Under the pieces are notes generated by a model that saw only the letters and a program-made list of their open reading frames with translations, did not search any database and was not told where the DNA came from. A stretch of DNA of 5,479 nt from DHVE2 group archaeon (GTDB lineage Archaea; Thermoplasmatota; Thermoplasmata; Thermoplasmatales; Aciduliprofundaceae): assembly GCA_015520975.1 (NCBI GenBank), contig WAOZ01000232.1, forward strand, positions 1-5,479, in the 5' to 3' direction. The number at the start of each line of letters is the position of its first letter. Positions within the stretch are counted from its first letter, which is position 1. Positions 2,715 to 5,479 of the stretch are shown in pieces. The position numbers were made by a program, and so were the translations under genes.

Positions 2715-5479
2715 TTATTCAAAAGGCGGCCAAAGCTCCGTATCGCTTCTGAGCAGGTAGGTGAGATCTATACCCTCATCTTTTAAATCTTCTATGAGCT
2801 TTCGCGCTTCGATTATTTTTCCATCTTTTATCAGAGAGCATATGTACGCGATGCAGTCCTCTATGGATACATGATATCTGCACAGTACTTCCGCATCTCC
2901 ATTTTTGAGTGCGTCTCTCACTTCTCTCTCCACGGCATCGATACCCATCTTTCTTCGTTTACGGGCCCAGAGTATGAGCAGCGAGGGCAGGACGAGAAGC
3001 GAGGCAATGAACGCGGAAAATATTGAAAAAGCGAGAATCAGTGCAAAGTTGCTCAGCGGCGGTATGGACGAGAATACCAGTATACCTATGGACGCGATGG
3101 TGGTCATCGCCGCGCCGATAAGCCCGCGCCCGATCCGGCCCGTGGCACGGTGCACCGCGCGTGAGAGGTCATAATATCTGTTGGATTCTTCCACAAAGCG
3201 ATGCGTTATATGTATCCCGTAATCCACACCTAACCCCACACATAAAGACGCTATGGTGTTGGTCATAACATTCAGCGATATGCCCAGAATGTACATCAGA
3301 AGCCAGTTCCATGTCACAACGAGCATTATGGGTATCGCGGCGATTATACCCAGCGTGATGCTCCTTTTCGTGATGAAGAACAGTATTATGAGAACCGCAA
3401 TGGCGAACAGAATCGATATTGTCAGAGAACGAATCTGGTTCTCGTTTATTTCGTCCAGAGATGCTTTGCTCACAATCGCATCGCCCGCTATCGTCACATT
3501 CACATACTTTTCAAGAGGCTTTGCATCCTCTCTGAGTTCGTTTATGAGAAGATTCACCCTTTTAAGATCCTCCGAGTCCGTGTGGATTATGATGATAGCC
3601 CTATCACCTTTCAGCACGGAATCTATCTCGGGTCTTAGAAGCTTGTAAAGATACGATATGTTTCTATCCGGGAACCCGTCGCCATTCACATCGCTTTCGT
3701 TGAACGCTTTTATAAATTCGGGGTCGTAGTAAATTTCGCCCCTCTTCGCATAGGCGTATTTTTCCATTATGCTCCAGGGTGATACTACGGAGTACTGATG
3801 CACCACACAGCTATCGTCCTGAATATTCTTTTCCACCTCACTCATCGCTTTCAGCACCTCGGGTGAGGTCAGGTTTCCCTCCATATATATGTAGGAGATC
3901 TCAACGGAAGCGTTGAAGTTTTTCTGGTAGTAATGGTAGTATTGAATTATCTCGCTATCCTGAGGCGCCAGATCCTTTATGTTGAATTCGGTGTTTATAT
4001 GCGTCAGCGATACCACGCCCGCGATGGCAAGAATCAGCGCGAAACCTATCGCGATATACGGGTTTTTATCTGCAAGATATGCGCCCACCTCTGCAGTTTT
4101 CAAATGCACTGTTTTCGTCCCTTTTCCCTTCGGATCAAAGATGAGATTCATCGCGGGAAGGTATGTCGTCATTGCAACGAAGGAGAAAAATAACCCCACT
4201 GCTGCGAGAAATCCGAATCTTTGCAGGTCTTCCATGCTTGAAAGCGTGTTGGACATAAACCCGGCCATGGATGTCACCGTGGTCAGCACGAGCGCTCCGC
4301 CCACGGATGCAACCGTTATCATTGCGGCTTTCCTTGGATCTTTAGTTTCGCGTTCTTCGCGGTATCTGAGCGTGACATATATCCCGTCATCAATACCTAT
4401 CCCAACGAGCATTATCGGCACGGCGAGAAGGATGGGGTCGAAATTCCATCCGATAAGCGTGGAAAACGCAAACAGCCATACCATAACGATTATAACCGCG
4501 GATAGCGATAACAGCACCTGCTTTATATTACCGTATGTGAAATAAAGAAGCACGAAAAGCAGAATCATAGATATGGGCAAAAACGAAGACATATCTTTTT
4601 TAGCCGTGGCTTCTATCTGATGCACAAGAACCTTGCTTGCAAGTGGGTGATATTCAACCACATTCGATGAATAGTTGTTTGCGGATCTCACGACCGCCCA
4701 TTCATCATCGGGATCTTCTAATACCACAATTATGAGAAACGCAATACCGTCTTTGGAAATAAGCGTGTTGAACACAGAATCAGCATCTTCAAAATAATTC
4801 TCGATCATTCGCAGAGAGTATGTATCGTTTATCGCACTGTGGAGCTGCCCCTCTGCATCGCTTATATTTGCAGTTACCTGCGAAAGCACAGCAGAAAGGT
4901 TCTGCGTCTCGGCACCGCACAGTTCCTCGTAATCTGTTTTAATCGTGTTCAAGTCTTCTCTGGCAGAGCTTAGTCTATGCGTTAGATTTGAGAGCTCCTT
5001 CGTGTAGTTGTGCACTATGGCCTCAATATGCGCATCGCTGTAATTTTTCATTCTCGTGATATTATCATCAATCTGGTTTTGTGTTACATTCCTCATATAT
5101 TCCAGCAAATCCTGCCGCGAAAAAGACATATTCGTATCCACCGGAAACTCGGAATATGTTTGCTGGATCGTGAAATTTTTCAGTGTGAGGTAATCCCAGA
5201 ACAGTTTTGTGGTGTTGTACCAGTAAGTCGTGTTAAGCGTGTATCTGTACCCGGTCAACGCGCGGTAGAACGGCTCAACATCAAAATTTTGCTCGTTTTC
5301 GATCGCTCCGCCAAAATCTATCAGATTCCACGCAGCCTGCTTTATCTCAGGGCTCTCGTCACGCATCAGAATGCTTTTGAGGTTCTCCAGTATGATTTCA
5401 ACTTTTTTGAGAAGTAGTTTCTCTCCGTAGTACATCCCGATGTTCCTCGCGATGCTGTTCATATTATCCTCGCTCATAT
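2715..5479 (-). CDS. RND-superfamily transporter (MMPL/HAE3-like), N-terminus outside window
   Basis: At least 920 residues of a polytopic exporter, complete at the C-terminus. Numbering is from the Met codon at 5475-5477. Residues 1-297 are a hydrophilic ectodomain with a probable helical hairpin (about 150-225). Then come five membrane spans (about 298-317, 321-342, 348-370, 384-407, 420-446), a sixth at 472-492, a second ectodomain (494-682), five more spans (683-702, 706-731, 735-758, 783-803, 807-837) and a cytoplasmic tail (838-920). This is the RND repeat of 1+5 spans, twice, with the first span missing. GIGIDDGIY (359-367) and GLGVDYGIH (748-756) are the Asp-containing motifs in the fourth span of each half, typical of proton-coupled RND transport. 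The missing span shows that the Met at 5477 is almost certainly internal and the gene continues beyond the edge. Relatives include archaeal HAE3 proteins and bacterial MmpL. The substrate cannot be inferred; lipid-like or hydrophobic cargo is common. The ectodomains carry 18 N-glycosylation sequons and one Ca-binding-like loop. Confidence 0.9.
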   Translation of the reverse strand, partial: MSEDNMNSIARNIGMYYGEKLLLKKVEIILENLKSILMRDESPEIKQAAWNLIDFGGAIENEQNFDVEPFYRALTGYRYTLNTTYWYNTTKLFWDYLTLKNFTIQQTYSEFPVDTNMSFSRQDLLEYMRNVTQNQIDDNITRMKNYSDAHIEAIVHNYTKELSNLTHRLSSAREDLNTIKTDYEELCGAETQNLSAVLSQVTANISDAEGQLHSAINDTYSLRMIENYFEDADSVFNTLISKDGIAFLIIVVLEDPDDEWAVVRSANNYSSNVVEYHPLASKVLVHQIEATAKKDMSSFLPISMILLFVLLYFTYGNIKQVLLSLSAVIIVMVWLFAFSTLIGWNFDPILLAVPIMLVGIGIDDGIYVTLRYREERETKDPRKAAMITVASVGGALVLTTVTSMAGFMSNTLSSMEDLQRFGFLAAVGLFFSFVAMTTYLPAMNLIFDPKGKGTKTVHLKTAEVGAYLADKNPYIAIGFALILAIAGVVSLTHINTEFNIKDLAPQDSEIIQYYHYYQKNFNASVEISYIYMEGNLTSPEVLKAMSEVEKNIQDDSCVVHQYSVVSPWSIMEKYAYAKRGEIYYDPEFIKAFNESDVNGDGFPDRNISYLYKLLRPEIDSVLKGDRAIIIIHTDSEDLKRVNLLINELREDAKPLEKYVNVTIAGDAIVSKASLDEINENQIRSLTISILFAIAVLIILFFITKRSITLGIIAAIPIMLVVTWNWLLMYILGISLNVMTNTIASLCVGLGVDYGIHITHRFVEESNRYYDLSRAVHRATGRIGRGLIGAAMTTIASIGILVFSSIPPLSNFALILAFSIFSAFIASLLVLPSLLILWARKRRKMGIDAVEREVRDALKNGDAEVLCRYHVSIEDCIAYICSLIKDGKIIEARKLIEDLKDEGIDLTYLLRSDTELWPPFE

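Noticed and set aside
2387..2722. Minus-strand open frames over the end of birA and the zinc-ribbon gene (2387-2722, 2521-2715)
   Set aside because: The plus-strand reading has the cysteine motif and fits the neighbours; the antisense translations have no recognisable features.
3979..4545. Long plus-strand open frame (188 codons) inside the transporter gene
   Set aside because: It lies wholly antisense to the clearly coding membrane-span region 1-6 and shows no recognisable domain; it is a composition-driven shadow. The same applies to plus-strand frames at 2905-3174, 3253-3648, 3933-4193 and 5010-5417.
5475..5477. Met codon at the right edge as the true start of the transporter gene
   Set aside because: The protein visible from here begins inside an ectodomain and lacks the first membrane span that every RND half needs, so the gene almost certainly starts beyond the window.
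1..5479. CRISPR array, insertion sequence or toxin-antitoxin pair
   Set aside because: No spaced repeat array, transposase, terminal inverted repeats or small overlapping gene pair of that kind was seen on either strand.

Overview
The window looks like ordinary chromosome from a euryarchaeon, possibly of the Thermoplasmatota / Aciduliprofundum kind; that placement is an inference from overall style, not a match. The archaeal signs are archease, a KaiC/RAD55-like ATPase, a short biotin ligase without a DNA-binding domain, three tRNA genes lacking encoded CCA, and A/T-rich TATA boxes of the TTAAATA type 21-26 bp upstream of start codons and tRNA 5' ends. No Shine-Dalgarno motif precedes any visible start codon, so most mRNAs are probably leaderless.

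Layout. 1-167 is an A/T-rich spacer with several TATA-like elements and a small inverted repeat. 168-869 (+) encodes a single-domain KaiC/RAD55 ATPase with an altered Walker A. It converges, with 3 bp between stop codons, on 873-1301 (-), archease, the activator of the RtcB RNA ligase. Upstream of archease on the same strand lie tRNA-Arg(UCU) (1350-1424) and tRNA-Gly(GCC) (1476-1548). A 130-bp divergent spacer (1549-1678) holds the tRNA promoters and unexplained inverted and direct repeats. It leads to tRNA-Val(UAC) (1679-1751, +), then birA (1805-2491, +) and a 67-residue zinc-ribbon protein (2507-2710, +). The latter converges, with 4 bp between stops, on the last gene (2715 to the right edge, -), a large RND-superfamily (MMPL/HAE3-like) membrane transporter whose N-terminus lies outside the window.

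The genes do not form one pathway. They are mostly housekeeping: RNA ligation and tRNA supply, biotin attachment to carboxylases, and membrane export. birA and the zinc-ribbon gene may be co-transcribed, but the small gene also has a possible promoter of its own. I see no mobile element, CRISPR array, phage or defence locus, and no clear undescribed system. The items most worth a second look are the dense N-glycosylation sequons confined to the transporter ectodomains, its Ca-binding-like loop, the Walker A substitution, the eight-codon ORF overlapping the birA start, the orphan zinc-ribbon protein, and the hairpin between the divergent tRNA genes.
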